64,000 bases of DNA from Ostrinia nubilalis (GCF_963855985.1 NC_087097.1:8589001-8653000); one strand, 5' to 3'; positions 1 through 12,537 are shown, counted from the stretch's first letter. Notes: generated from the letters alone by a model not told the origin. Made by a program: numbers and translations.

Positions 1-1228
1 TTGCCCATTTTTCCACTGTTATCTATGTTGGGAGACATGTATCATTTATCAGGGCCTGGTATTCGGTTATCGTCATTTGTTACATAAATTAACATGCCTG
101 TCATTATCGCTCGCTGCAGGAAAAGTTTTATTTTACATTTAAATGAGCAAGGGCCGATGCAGACACAATTATTATCTGTCATGTTATTTGCTGTTAAGGA
201 TAACATTCTGCTGATAATTTTGACGAAACTCACGGAACAATGACTGTTGTTAAGTGATAAGCAAATTAGTTGGAATAATTATATTATACAACTGATAAAA
301 TATGAAGATAATAGGTTTTCTTTTCTATTATTGAATTTCAACTTCAGTAGTAAATCAACAATTGGACTCTATTAATATCTGAATAAACTCTAATATTGTA
401 AAATAGAAACAAGTGTATTTTTAGAAAAACTAGATAATAACTTATTATAAGGACCGATTTTCATTTTCACAATTTATTTTTCTAAAATCATGAATAAAAT
501 AATGTAGAGTTAGGTAAATGCCTCGATTTTAGAATCGTTTGAATGTATTTTTACTTGAGCCTTTAAATAACACTTTAGCTCATAAATTATGTATCTAAGG
601 AAAAGTGAAGGTTTATTTACTTTTCCTCATTAATTAGTGCTAATTTTATTTATATGAAACTTGAATGATATATTTAACAAGTAGAAAGTGCTATATTTAG
701 TTACAGTTTATATCTATCTACCTATTCATATAAGCAACTCGTGTTTTATGCCCATAATATGATTTTTAGTTTTTCTTTACACTTAAGTCATTATTTTTTT
801 ATTATTTTGGTGTGGTGTGGATATTGATTAGTGTAGTGAGCGTAACATTATAATATCAGAATATACGAAAATAATCGTACTGATTTGTAATTGAAAATAG
901 AGAAAGCTTTCCCCAGTTTTTTACACCGATACCAGCACAACAGGTATCGGAGTCCGCTTATCAGCGCGACCTTCGCAAGAGCAGATTGATAAGAGATAAC
1001 ATTCTCAGGCTTGTGTGTGGGCGACTCACACTAACAATAGGTGAGCAAATAGATATACGAGTGTTCATTATTTTAATATCAATACCCAGCAAAATAATGC
1101 CTACATTTAGATAAAGCGAGTAACTTAATATGCCAGACGAAAAAATGGATTTGCCAAAGTTTCCGCCCACGTTTATGTAAAACAGCAAACTAAGTAGTGG
1201 AAATAATGCAAAATTCATTAAAGTAGAG
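1..1228. other. AT-rich non-coding sequence
   Basis: I see no convincing gene, RNA or repeat boundary here. The sequence is AT-rich with short homopolymer runs. The short open frames lack splice signals or any recognisable motif. It would be intronic if the minus-strand first exon proposed at 1668-1858 is real. Confidence 0.5.
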
Positions 1229-2110
1229 GCGTACGAGGGCGGGCGGTGTGCTACGAGCCTTTGCGCAAGAGTGCGGCGCGGGATCAGCTGGCGCGGTGAC
1301 GCTGCCAAACGACGTCGCGTGACACTGGCGTGCTTATCGCACCGCATCGCAACGCGCCGCACTATCACGAACTCAACAATGTTTTGATTAAATCCAATGC
1401 ACGCTCATGCCTTTCCGAAGCATAACATTTTCCACCCATGTTGGCGCAACTCATCTTCGCAGTAAACCGACACTGTTTATCAACACAGCCGGCGACGACA
1501 CATGAAAAATCGACGCAATTCCCGGCGAAATCGTCAACCTTTGGCAGCCGTCTCGATGGTGATCTACGAGGCGCGTGCATGCGATCCATCGGGAGCCGTT
1601 TCGCGAGCGACTCGAAATAGACACGTAAAGTGATGTCGAGCGTGCATGCAGTGATCGCCGCACTCACCGTGCGCTATCGTAGGCTGCAGGCGCTGGCAGT
1701 CAGCTGAGCGGCGCTGGGCAACGAGCACCGGCTGCTGGCGCTGGCTGCTCCGGCTCCGGCCGTAAGATCCGGGATGCACTCGCTTCGGCGGCACTGCACG
1801 CGACTCGAATGAGCTCCGGTCTCGGATCACCGATGGCACACACACACGGAACGCGACTGAATGCGTCAAGCGTAGACAACGTGCATCGCGGCTCTCGCGT
1901 GCTGGCGGCGAGAGTGTCGGCGAGCGACTGAAGCGCGGGGGGCCGCCGCCGGCACCCGCGCCGCCCCTCGCCGCCCACTTCCTCCGATGAATGACAATAA
2001 TGGAAGACGTTCAACTCGCCCGCAAACCGAATAATATGAATCATTGCATTAGGGTGCAGCCCCGCCCGAGTACGGCCCGCGAAACTCCGGTCCGCGGCAC
2101 CTCGTCCGAT
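1229..2110. promoter_or_regulatory. GC-rich CpG island-like promoter region
   Basis: This stretch is strikingly richer in G, C and CpG than the surrounding AT-rich DNA. It includes a GC-box-like GAGGGCGGGCGG at about 1227-1238 and the densest block at about 1930-2000. Minus-strand initiators (TCAGT) lie at 1860-1856 and 1931-1927, inside or beside the dense block, and a GTGAGT splice donor follows. Overlapping open frames exist on the minus strand, but GC-rich DNA has few stop codons, so I do not call them genes. The likely role is a promoter plus 5'UTR for a leftward gene. The motifs are seen; the promoter role is inferred. Confidence 0.45.
1668..1858 (-). other. candidate 5'UTR first exon, leftward gene
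   Basis: On the minus strand an arthropod-type initiator (CATTCAGTCGCG, predicted +1 at 1858) is followed about 28 bases downstream by GGTGAT, which resembles a downstream promoter element at five of six positions. The transcript would then run through about 190 GC-rich bases without a single ATG to CACG|GTGAGT, a consensus donor with its intron beginning at 1667. Lack of any ATG fits a non-coding leader exon. The coding exons would lie left of the window. An alternative initiator at 1929 would give a longer exon. No product can be named. Confidence 0.35.
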
Positions 2111-3553
2111 AAATATTCATGAAGGGCTAAGGTACGTTCCTGTAATGTCTGAGCTGAACGGTGACAGAGCTGAAGAACGCTCCGCGCATTTTTACGAGGC
2201 CATCGCCGTAATTTTAATGGGGGTTATCGGTGTTAGAGAAGGAGCGCCACGGGCGCAGGTCATCAGCTGTTAGTGGCAGCGCGGGCAATTAGCAGGTTGG
2301 CTGGCAGACGGCTGGAGCGCCGCGACGCCACTAATCTTATCTCCACTAATCTAATCCGGCGCGACGCCCTCTCTTGTGTTTTCTTTCAATTGTGTCCAGT
2401 CGAGGTAAATTAGACGTTTTCTCCCGAGAGTTCACAACCAACTTCAGGGTTCATTGTGCTCCGGAAAAAATTACGTTTAATTACGCCGTCTTTTGCATTC
2501 CTACGCAAGTCCTAAGTATTGTTTGCGCCCACGCTGTTTGTTGTATTTCTACAACAACACTTGCATGACGCATGTATTGCGTGTTAGCGTTTTCCAATAA
2601 CCCGACCATTATCTTTAAGGACTGCACTTCAGCCACGTACGATTATTTTCCACCAAATTCGGTTGATCGTTGATTAATTTTATGCTTTAGGAATGCAATT
2701 TTTACCTGAACATTATTTATTGTTCGCATTCGTCAATTCCGCTAAATCACCCGACGACGAAGAATGGGGCATTAAGAGCATCGTCCCCGGGTCGCTGTCG
2801 CGATACGGCCCGTTTTTATTTTATTTTGTCGGATCCTTAAAGTTCATCTTGTCTAGACCGGTTCGTTTACGCCCACACCCCGCACTGATTTCTGCATCTT
2901 GCAACCGACCCGCCATACAAGTTACTTTATTTCGCTTTTTATCCTTTTGCAATACCCCGAGATATTGGCCTCTCCACTGCGTTAATAGTGAATTGTACAA
3001 CTTTTTAATCGACATCTAAATAACTCCAGGATGTAGAGTTGTAGGTAGGTACAACTCGGATCATTGCAAAATATCCGTGTGTCAATTTTTAGAGTGGGAT
3101 TTCTCGAATCTTAACGATTTTTAATTACAGACGAGACCTTACAAACTCTAGTAATTTTTAATTTTCCAGAACTCATTATGTGAATAAATAATTTCATTGT
3201 TGTTTATTCTATTAATGTGTTTGAAATCAATGACCCAACAGCCGGGGTAACAACATTACTGGTACACAAATTGCATGGTATAGCTGTGTTTATAGGAATA
3301 TCGTGGACGACATTAGCTATTTACCCCTAGACGTCACATTATCAGTTAAATGACATCATTACCGTCCGCCACCACTTCCTTGGTTGGAGTTATCATGTAT
3401 ACTTATTTCTACTTCGAAGTGTCTTGCGGTATTTATGACAGGCGCGTCGTAGTTACACAGAAGAGGTAGCAATTTTAAGACGATACGAGCCTTCTAGTAA
3501 TTGACGCATATACGAGTAGCTTCCGTAACTTTTCCGTCCAATCTAAACAGTTT
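2111..3553. other. non-coding stretch, no firm feature
   Basis: The sequence falls gradually back from GC-rich to AT-rich. A 108-codon plus-strand open frame at 2693-3019 has no recognisable domain, no good start context and no flanking splice sites, so I leave it out. The remainder shows nothing I can support. Confidence 0.4.
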
Positions 3554-3600
3554 TTTGTGTGATTCTTATAAGGATACGATTCTTATAAGAATCACACAAA
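3554..3600. repeat. perfect 19-bp stem hairpin
   Basis: TTTGTGTGATTCTTATAAG at 3554-3572 is followed after nine bases by its exact reverse complement at 3582-3600. It is too short for a usual insect pre-miRNA. It may be the core of a decayed foldback element. Confidence 0.75.
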
Positions 3601-4790
3601 CTGGCAAATATGCCGGAGTATTAGGTAAGGTCAAACATGGCGTATACGACTTGAACAGATTGCGGATTTCAGTGCGGTTCGTTTGAAACATACCAACCTG
3701 AAAGTAAGTCGGTAGTCTTTGGCTCTACCAAAGAATTCCAGGAAAGATGATAGTAATATTTAAAATACACATTCCATTTACATTTCGGTTATTACATAAG
3801 AAACCCAATTGATTTTATCAAACATATTTACTTTAATGCACATACTAACTGGTTTCTGCTTATCGTACTATTAATCAGTAACTGCTTACTTAATTACTCA
3901 TTGTATGTAGGTAAAGTTTTCTTAAATGACTCACAATCAGCAAATTGATAACATTCGTTGCACCAGTCTTACAGGAATTCAAAGTCAAGTCGATGTTAAA
4001 GAGGAAAGTGGCATAATTGTTTTTTAATATGCTCACGTTTTAAGGTTACTAAGCATAACCACTGATAAGATATGAAACCATTAAGATTAACCAATAATGT
4101 GGGCATTTTGAATTTTCAAAAAAGAAATGTCGACAAAATTCTCGAAAATATACTTTACTGCAGAGCAGTGAAGTAATGAATCTTACAAAACTTGGCAACC
4201 CCGTTTTATTTTTCTCGAAAACGGATTAAGTGCTGTATTATACTTTGTCGAATCCTCCGTGGACGCAGAGCAAGTGCGACGAAGAGGTAAAGCCTAAATC
4301 CCACTTCCACTTACTGCGATGTTCCAGCTAAGCTAGATGGATTGCACGTCTGTATACTGTATATACATATACGTACGTCTCTTCTAACGGTTGTCATATA
4401 ACTGTGTAGGTATTCCGTATCTGTGTACGTTTTAGATTCCGTATGTTGTAGTAGGTACATCCGGTTTTTTTGATCATAATAATCACACGTAATTAAATAT
4501 ACTGTAATGTAAAATAATAGGAACAGTTGTTTGTGAAACAGAAGTAGGTACAGCTTATTAAAATGCCCCACAATCAACACCTAAATTGATAAGATTTTGT
4601 TCGACCTGTTATGAAAAGACTTCTGAGTCAATGCTAACCGAAGGTGATGACATAATTGTTTTTGTAAATTCATAAAACTGCATTGAAATAAATAACAAAC
4701 CAAAGATAAGTAACCTTCAAGTGGTCTTAGGCAAAATTCAGACATTTCACCATAATCCCGGTAGAAATTACCCGCGTTTTGACTCTACTA
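3601..4790. other. AT-rich non-coding sequence
   Basis: Nothing gene-like is seen. The minus-strand open frame at 4311-4580 is of low complexity and has no motif. Confidence 0.4.
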
Positions 4791-5002
4791 CAGGGTGTCA
4801 TTTTTATACTTGATCAAACAAAAAAGATCAAATATAAAAAAAAATATTTCCTATAAACTGACGTAGGCAGTCATTAGATTAGTATTTAGTATGCAGAAAT
4901 TTTTTTTTTGAGAATTTGACATTAGTCCTGTAGAAAAAGTAGTTGTATTTGAGTGGTAGAATCAACCCTTTTTATTTGATCAAGTATAAAAATTACTTCC
5001 TG
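4791..5002. mobile_element. MITE with CAGGG termini, TA target site
   Basis: The left end CAGGGTGTCATTTTTATAC and the right end are inverted repeats of about 28 bp with four mismatches near the tip. TTTTTATACTTGATCAAA is exact in both arms. TA flanks each end (4789-4790 and 5003-5004), as for Tc1/mariner-type elements. The 212-bp body has no coding capacity. The inner TTGATC motif recurs near both arms. Confidence 0.75.
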
Positions 5003-5699
5003 TATAACGCATTAAAATGGAAATGGGTCCTAAAAGCTCTTCGACACAATATGCAGGTACAAAGAAGTCATTTTAATCCCGCGTAAAATGACGCTTGCTT
5101 TGTAAGCCTAGGTCTTATAATAAGACTCTTATTGGCAGGGGTGAAAAATTAAGCTTAAGCTCGATCAGGAGTTATTGAGCGTGTCAATTTAAAGACTATT
5201 TAAGGCTTAAGTCTGAGATATAGAGCTAAATTGGCGATCCACGTCGTCATTAATAAAATATAACACTATTATATGTATTTCATGTGTGTATCTTTATAAT
5301 CCTGTAAATCATCCAGAAATTGAGTACTTTGAAGATAGTAAAATAACGATTGGCTATATTAATAACAAGTAGAGTCTAGACAATTTATATGCTAGGGGAC
5401 ACCCAAACTCCAGTGTAATAAATCTTAGACATTAGGGATTTTTATCTTTCAGATTTTCCGCTGGTAGCTCTACATTTATCGTTTTACTTGCATATCATGT
5501 AGCTAACGTTCCTTTAAATTGTCAATTCATTTTAACGGTCGTATCGTCTGGTTTAGTGGCAAATAAACCTGTAAGTGAAAGAAAAATTTTATCTCTACCT
5601 GTGATACATACAATATACAACGTGGTACAAGGTGTACAATATGTAACGTATTTATGAGGTATTTATATTATTATGTATCATGATTCATAAGCAATTGTT

Positions 5700-5900
5700 G
5701 TGCTCAGTAGTGCTCTCCCTGTTTGGGTGTCCACGGAAGACCAGCGTCGTGGCATTATCTACTGAGATGCTACGACACCATGCTGAGTGGATACCTTTTC
5801 AGTATCATTGTAATTACCTTCTCATTAAATAATGTTAAGTATTGCAAGTGTATTGTCGATGATACTGAATAAACATTTTTTCTTTCTTTCTTTCTTTTCT
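5700..5900 (+). mobile_element. LINE 3' end with (TTTC)n tail
   Basis: The block ends in GAATAAACATTTTTT followed by (CTTT)n repeats at about 5878-5900. This is a familiar form of retroposon tail in Lepidoptera, with a polyadenylation-like AATAAA. The upstream 150 bp, including TGGTGTCG-type sequence on the reverse strand, looks like a LINE 3' untranslated region. No coding part remains. A similar tail is at about 38.9 kb. Confidence 0.5.
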
Positions 5901-6144
5901 TTGATAACTAACTAAATAAGCCGTTTTATTCCAACATATCCAGTAAGTAGGCACTAGGCAGTAGAAAGTTTGAAACGACTAGGTTTTTATTCATCATTAA
6001 TATACATAGTTTGCCAAGCATGCACTGCCTGTTTTCCTATACAGCTACACAGCACCTATGCATGGCACGTCTCTATACTCTACTACTAGGTACTGTTTCC
6101 ACTTTTTCATAACTTCTAACATTCCGTCTGTTTTTTGTAGCTTA

Positions 6145-6262
6145 GGCTGAGTTGCACCACCTTACTTTAACATTGCCAAACGTCAAAAATCTGTCAAACT
6201 CCATAGAAAACACAGCGGTTATTGTTATAGTTACGGTCAAAATTAGTTGGTGCAACTCAGCC
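6145..6262. mobile_element. MITE family A (GGCTGAGTTGCACCA), copy 1
   Basis: The termini GGCTGAGTTGCACCA and its inverted counterpart TGGTGCAACTCAGCC are flanked by TTA at 6142-6144 and 6263-6265, a TWA target duplication typical of PIF/Harbinger-type MITEs. The body carries the family hallmark AATCTGTCAAACTCCAT. It is 118 bp long and has no coding capacity. Related copies are at 12841, 13890, 45117 and 48269. Confidence 0.88.
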
Positions 6263-6693
6263 TTAGTTTACAAATGACAAATTCATGAAACCCACGTTAC
6301 ACCATCAAATCGGGTTCAGTTGATGCCTATTCCAGTTCGTTTTTTACAAGTTTATGATCCGTTGCATTACATCGGCCCATTTGTCTTATCCAGAGGCCGC
6401 TCGCATGTCGTTGACATGCCGTTCATTACTCAAACATTATTACGAACTTGTACAGTCTTACTCAATAATAAATCTGCTTAGCGAAACATAAAACTTCATA
6501 AGTTTCCATTTAATTTCTTCAAGCTGCTCCAAGTTTTATATGAAAAGTATTAGAGTCGCGACTTATTTCAGTTTCGAAATTATTGTTCTGAGTTTATTTT
6601 CACCGATTTTTTATAAGAACCAAGAACCGATTAAATTGTAACTAAAGATGAAAATGTTGATTCACATTAACATTTAGGTACAAAGTATTATGT

Positions 6694-6753
6694 TTGGGCC
6701 TTGAGGGAGGCCTATTTTCAGCAGTGAATATGCTGTGGCTGAAATGATATTAG
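6694..6753 (+). mobile_element. RTE-like LINE 3' tail
   Basis: Plus-strand translation reads LGLEGGLFSAVNMLWLK followed by a stop. This matches the recurring lepidopteran LINE carboxy-terminal motif (SLGGGLCSAVDVLWLK) seen in better copies in this window. It is a 5'-truncated relic. Confidence 0.7.
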
Positions 6754-7325
6754 GTAAGTACAGAAGACAAAATAAATACTTAACATTAATATTTGATCAA
6801 ACCTACCCACACTTTATTAAAACAGTTTTTGCTTTTGCTCCTTGTCTGGACAGCAAATAAGTGCCTATGTCACAAGGCTTTTAAAAAGGGTAGCCTACAA
6901 TAATTCATAAAAGTATTATTTGCTATCGACTGTAGTGTTGCCAGCTCAGCGGCGGAAATATTTGACTTCATTTAACATTATTCAATTTGCAAGTTAATGA
7001 GATCATTAAAGAACCCTGCTCTTGTTAAAAGAAGACTGTGTCGAAGAAACCGGCAGTGAGATTCGATTCTTCATAATGAGAGTGGAAACATAAATTTCAT
7101 GTATACTACTAGACCTATAGAATTTTACTGGTACTGGCATCTTCTCTTTATTTTCGTTTTCATCAGCTATTTTATAGTTGTAACAGTTCCCTTTGTTAGT
7201 TAGTAGAGTCCAATAACTCCGATAGAACCTCGTACTCGTAAGGTGTTGATTCTATAATTATTTTGACAACATGAAACAAAGTTAGCTACTGTTAGGTACC
7301 TACTTTTCACCCCGCCCGTAAGAAA

Positions 7326-7480
7326 CGCCCGTTCGTTCACAAACGATGCTTGCAGTGAAGCAGCAAATCAAAATCGAACACACAGCATTTAATACAGCTT
7401 TGTGATTGGTTCATGTGTGACCCTGTACCTACGTCCACGCGCACTGTGAGACCTCATAGTAATGTTTGTGAATACGGGCG
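7326..7480 (-). mobile_element. MITE family B (CGCCCGTATTCACAAAC), copy 1
   Basis: The ends CGCCCGTTCGTTCACAAACG and GTTTGTGAATACGGGCG are inverted repeats. The body matches the copies at 38396 and 63929; orientation is given relative to the 38.4 kb copy. TAA follows the right end, while the left flank is altered. Confidence 0.82.
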
Positions 7481-8517
7481 TAAGTTTCATCGTCGTAAAA
7501 TAACGGAAAATAGTCTGATAACAAAATAAATATCTTTCGACAGTCGGACAAAGCTCATTATTTGCAATTTACAGATTTGACGACGGCTGTATTTGGTGTT
7601 CCGAAAGCCTGGCTACAGCGTTGCTTACGTACATATAAGTTTATGTATTTATATTCGTGCCTTTTCGGGAGTTGAAAAGGTGTCATTTAGTTTTGTAAAA
7701 AGTTGAAATACCTACATACTACTATTATATTGGTTTTCATGTCCTATGTAATCTATAAACTTATAACAACAACAGATCAAAATGACGCGCCAATTGTTTG
7801 TGAAATGATAAAATTGTATTTGTTTTCAATATTCATAAGCGCATAAAGAGATTATCCTGATGCACAATCTACACTAAAGCTGATTAAAGTGTCGGAACAA
7901 TTGGAAAAACTAACCAGTCCCCGATATAAATGGGATATTGATGCTTTGGAAATAATAATAATTTGTGATTGAAGTTGGAGATTTCAATTTTGGCGTTTAT
8001 TGCTGTTAAATTTTGATACTACCGTGTTGTTTTGTATGTTTTCAGTTAAAACCCAGCTTTATAGATTCAATAAAACTCATTGAAACGAATGCGTATTTTT
8101 GTTATTTATTACAAACATGAATTGTTTGTTACTTTTTGTATTTCATATTATTTACTCATATTAGATCATGATTTGACAGTTTCAAAACATTACCTACTCA
8201 TTTGAAAAACACTGCTTTTCTTTATTGTTCCAAGCTCTTCCGACTGAAATTCCTAGAACAAACTTAATAATGAAACTTAACAAAAAAATAATTACATCTC
8301 AATTAAACCCATAATGGGCTCACAATCTGTAAGTTTATCTTGCAATTTAAAATCAGTTAGACTGCTGATCAGGAAGAATAATCGTCTAAATTTCCTGAGA
8401 GTGCGATAACAAAACCACGAAATTGGATTCTGCGATACAATCTCGACCTGTACTGCGAGCGACAGGCCGCCACCGCCACCGGCCCGCTAGGAAATACATC
8501 TATTAGGATGTTGTCGC
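7481..8517. other. non-coding, no feature seen
   Basis: AT-rich sequence, except for a short GC patch at about 8440-8490 containing CCGCCACCGCCACCGG. I see no gene or repeat boundary. Confidence 0.4.
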
Positions 8518-8743
8518 GAATGGCTTATTCTGTAGACAAGTCTAGACTAAGACTTGCACGTGTAATAATCAAGTTTAGATCTAGATTTATTGCTATACAA
8601 AAATAAGCTAATTACGTAGTCTATTGATCCATCAAATACTTATCGAAAAAATAACTGGCAACTATGAAAGTGAATGACTTATTTTGTACAGTCTAGCTAG
8701 ACTTGCACGTGTAAGTTAATCATTTTAGATCTAGATTGATCGC
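8518..8743. repeat. direct duplication around TTAGATCTAGATT
   Basis: The block 8518-8593 recurs with substitutions at 8672-8743. Both contain GACTTGCACGTGTAA and TTTAGATCTAGATT in the same order, about 154 bp apart. CACGTG is an E-box, so a paired regulatory site is possible, but a plain local duplication explains it. Confidence 0.75.
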
Positions 8744-10926
8744 ATTTCAGACATAACTATCTACCCACTAATATCTAATAAAATAAAATCATACTGGTAT
8801 TTTAATATGATCGTATGGACTTCCTAAAATAAACGGCAATAAGTAGGTCCACTTTTAAGCTGTGAACTCAAAAACACAGTTAATAGATTTCGTATGGAAA
8901 TTGCCAGACATGTGACGTCATAATGAAATCAGCTGCGTGCGACGTACTACCTACAATGCCTGTTTTTTTGTCTCACTCCGAACGCAGAAGTCTGTTTACT
9001 CCTGTGCAAGTTCAATAAACCATAATTTATGAACTTATTTATAACTTAACTAAGTACAGTCATTGGTACAGCAAACTAACATCTAATGTTGTTTTTGTAG
9101 GTACGATTTTGCAACAGAAATGTGATTTAATCTCATGTGCTGCTGTACTTACTTTACACAGTTTACTCGACAAAACTGTCCCCAAATGCAATCATTCAAC
9201 CACTATTCACATCAAACAATATATTTACATATCGATTCTATTCGCTCATAAGCTAATAAAAGCCCGTTTATCGATACCCAAACACAAGTGGAACATTTAA
9301 CTAGATAAACCAACAATCGATGTATCTAATTGTGGCTCCGCTCGTGGCGTCGTTCCGCGAATTTTGCGATCCAATCGGCAGCGTATTAATCCGAATCGAT
9401 CCTTTTACAGGAACAATGCACTTTTAATCGTCAGTGAACAGACTACAGCACATCAGACTTTACATTTTTGTTGCAAAATAGGCCCTATTATAACTGGATA
9501 AGATGTCGCAGTGTTTAGCTTGACAGTACTTTCAGCAATTGATAAACGAATTAAGGCCTAATTGGAGCTGATTTTTGGGCTTTATCACTTTTAAATGCGT
9601 GTTTTTTACTTTGATTTTGATGCAGTCTAGGGCAGACTCTACTTGCCAAGTACACACTCGTGGATACCACCTTAGGCATAATATTCACTGTGACCTTGAA
9701 GAAAAGTGTTAAAATTCGGAGCAGCAAGGTCCAACAGAGAAGAGCTTAAGATACAAAATACGTAGTAGAGTCAATAGCTCTATCAATTTTATGATGACTT
9801 CATTTACACTTTCGAATATAAAAGAAAGCCACAGAAAATTTTGATTAAAATGAAGGTAAGATTACAAGACAGATATTTCAGAATTCGGAACTGAATTTAG
9901 CCTGAAAATAAGTTCCAAGATGTGGTGTGTGGTGGTGCTGGAACCCAAGTTTGAATCAAGATTAGTCCTAGAATACGGGCTTTAGATGTTAAAACGTGAT
10001 TTTACGTACTCATAATAAAAACTGGAAAAATATCGTAAAGCCGTAAGTCGGGTAAAAGAAAAGTTGGGGAGTAGAGACGCCATGTCGTTTTGAATCATTG
10101 GTCCCATTTTGTTAAATCCCACGTCATTTGTCAAATGTCAAGCCGCGTATGTTGGTAAGTTATGTGAGGTACACTCAGGTACATTTTTCACATTTTAACT
10201 GAAGGTTTAAATTGGCTTCAGTAGCAATCCATTTAGAAAAATACTTTGTTATTGGTACTAAGCACAATTTCTTGTTTGAAGGTACTCCGAATCTGATATT
10301 TGCCACTTGCCATTTGCAAGGGTATAAATAATTTTTTTACTAAGCAAATGTCGGCATAAGATGACCAAAGTGTGAATAAATCTTACCTACGAAGTAATCA
10401 AACTTCACGTAAAAAGTACACTTGCTTACAGCCTAAGGTGGTAAATATGGAAATGAAATAATAACTTAATTTATTATAATATAAAATTACCTAATTTGCA
10501 AAATCAGGTCGCGGCATAAATGTATTTAATCATCCCAATCGTGTCAAACAACTAAATTACTACTTACATATTCATTAAAATATATTCTGAAGATTGACAC
10601 ACGCTGTAAGTACATTATTTTGAAACTCAGCGATTCTGAAACTTTTCATTACATTGAAGATAATAAATGTAGAGCGCTATTTCTGTTATTTATTTAACTA
10701 TTTAAGTGATATTTTTCATAGTTCACCAAGGAGAAGTTTTTTCCAGCTCGTTTAATAAAAGTTACGTTTCAGATATTCCTGAAACGTTTCATGGCCGTAC
10801 ATTCTAAGATACATAATAATATTACAGAACAAAGCTCAAAACTCGATTCAAGCTCAACCACACTTTTGACACAAAAACTTTTTGATCTTTTATGAACTTC
10901 AATATTATTTTAACCAATGACAGCAG
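8744..10926. other. non-coding, no feature seen
   Basis: No gene is supported. The 63-codon open frame at 9109-9300 has no motif. TGATGCAGTCTAGG at about 9619 resembles a common lepidopteran LINE 3' sequence, but the match is too short to call. Confidence 0.4.
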
Positions 10927-11100
10927 GGCTAAGATGCGCGCCGTGATAAACTGCTATCGCGGCGTTATATCGATTTTGACGTCACTATATCGTTTTATCT
11001 ACCGGCGCTAACATGGCACCCCGAAAATTATCATGTCATCTGTCAAAATGTGATAGTGATAGATTTGTTTTTTTTTTTGTGATAAACCTGGCAAGCCCTA
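10927..11100. mobile_element. degenerate MITE fragment (CTAAGATGCGCGC)
   Basis: The left end GGGCTAAGATGCGCGC shares CTAAGATGCGCGC with the right end of the 13437-13561 segment on the other strand. Both segments contain ATCATGTCAT and CTATCG-type words. The right boundary AAGCCC at about 11094-11099 mirrors the left GGGCT. Boundaries are approximate. Confidence 0.4.
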
Positions 11101-11849
11101 ACATGAAGCGCTAACTATATCATATTTTGACATCACGATAGGATAGGATGTGGTGTTTTTATCGTCCTCGATCCTTGCCCACGATAGCAAGACGATAGGA
11201 AATTAACTTTTTTGCAAGCTACTTTAACTCTATTTATTTATCATTTATAATGGTAAATGACATTTTACGACTAATTTGAGGCTAGTAAAATTCGAAGAAA
11301 GGAATCTAGCACCTTTGTGATACTTTTACTTCTAGGTGGAGATTGAGTTCTAGTTCAAGAGTTTATCAGTGTGAGGCGAATCTTGCGACAGTTTATAATC
11401 GCTAGCTGCAAAATCTTAGTGCTCCCACAGTCCCACCCACATATTAATTATTACATTACCTACCTTGTAAAATAACCATTACTTACCTACTTAGGTAGGT
11501 ATTCAACAGTAGGTACATCAGACAATACCTACATATTAAGTTGCAAATGTCGTGAGATACCCCACCCCAAAATTATTGAAAATGGGGCGGAATGTGGTGA
11601 CCGAGCTTCTTGTGTCTACATCAAACAGTGGCAAGGTCATTGTCAGAAATTAGCATTGGGTGGGATGTGTAATCAAACTTGCTATAATAACAATGAGAAT
11701 AAATGAATTTTACTAATTTTATAACTTGATGGTAATACCATACATACATTCCACATTACTATCAATCTAATTCCTCCATGTGGTCTTTTTTAAGGGCTTT
11801 AATGTGACAGGATGATAATCTTGTACAATTTATTCCATTATAATAAATT
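11101..11849. other. non-coding, no feature seen
   Basis: AT-rich DNA with several TACCTAC-type words common in Lepidoptera. No gene or repeat boundary is supported. Confidence 0.4.
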
Positions 11850-11917
11850 CATCATCATCTCAGCCATAGGACGTCCACTGCTGAACTTAGGCCTCCCCCA
11901 ATGCTTTCCATGTTGTC
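11850..11917 (-). mobile_element. RTE-like LINE 3' end (inverted pair, tail)
   Basis: On the minus strand this reads NMESIGGGLSSAVDVLWLR, the carboxy-terminal LINE motif, followed by (ATG)n-like ATGATGATG as a 3' tail. Directly to the right, the next upstream part of the same protein lies in the opposite orientation. Confidence 0.78.
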
Positions 11918-12045
11918 CGATGGGGCAGCAAGGTTCTGGGGTGGAGGCCGGGTACCGGAATACGCAGCGTGGGACGTCCACCCACAAGGTGGACCGACGA
12001 CATCATAATGGTAGCAGAAAGGCGCTGGACGCAGGCAATAAATTC
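11918..12045 (+). pseudogene. RTE-like LINE C-terminal domain fragment
   Basis: Plus-strand translation gives RWGSKVLGWRPGTGI, then RSVGRPPTRWTDDI and ERRWTQA. This is the basic region just before the LINE carboxy terminus in RTE-like elements. No stop interrupts it, but it is truncated on both sides. The adjacent 11850-11917 segment is the following part of the same protein on the opposite strand, so the pair is best read as one insertion with an inverted 5' part. Confidence 0.75.
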
Positions 12046-12537
12046 CACCACACCGTAAGTTCCTGTTCTTACCAAAATAAATAAAAAATTCCATCGTGTG
12101 TGTTTCGAAAGTGTACCAATTATGACTCTAAAGTAAACAAAATACAAGGGATCTCTTACCACATGTGATTATGCAAAATTATTTAGTATTTATATTTTCA
12201 ATTATTTATGCAAACAATCAAGACGCCATGCGCCATGTTCAAGTTAAGAAAGAGAAAGCGATCTTGTTTTGACGTTAGAGCGATAAGGATGCGTGCGCTG
12301 CGGACATAGATTAGTTAGTGCAGAATCGTTAAAACTATAGCTATCTCTTTCATTTGCGTGCTATTTCGTATCTTTTGTTTCACTTATCAGTTACATTTGT
12401 CAATGTGTGCAATTTGGAATAGCTCGGCACGGATTCAAATCGTAATTTCTATGAACGTAACATATCTATAGTTCTTTAATATCATTGACTGGAAACATAA
12501 AAATACAATTTTAAAAACACAAACAAATACAATCAAG

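Noticed and set aside
961..2044. Overlapping minus-strand open frames of 70-135 codons in the GC-rich island
   Set aside because: They overlap in different frames, have Arg/Pro/Ala-rich compositions expected from GC-rich DNA, and show no domain. A 5'UTR reading explains the region better.
2693..3019. 108-codon plus-strand open frame
   Set aside because: No recognisable domain, no promoter or splice context, and a competing minus-strand frame over the same bases.
3554..3600. 19-bp hairpin as a microRNA precursor
   Set aside because: Stem is too short and perfect for a typical insect precursor of about 60 or more bases.
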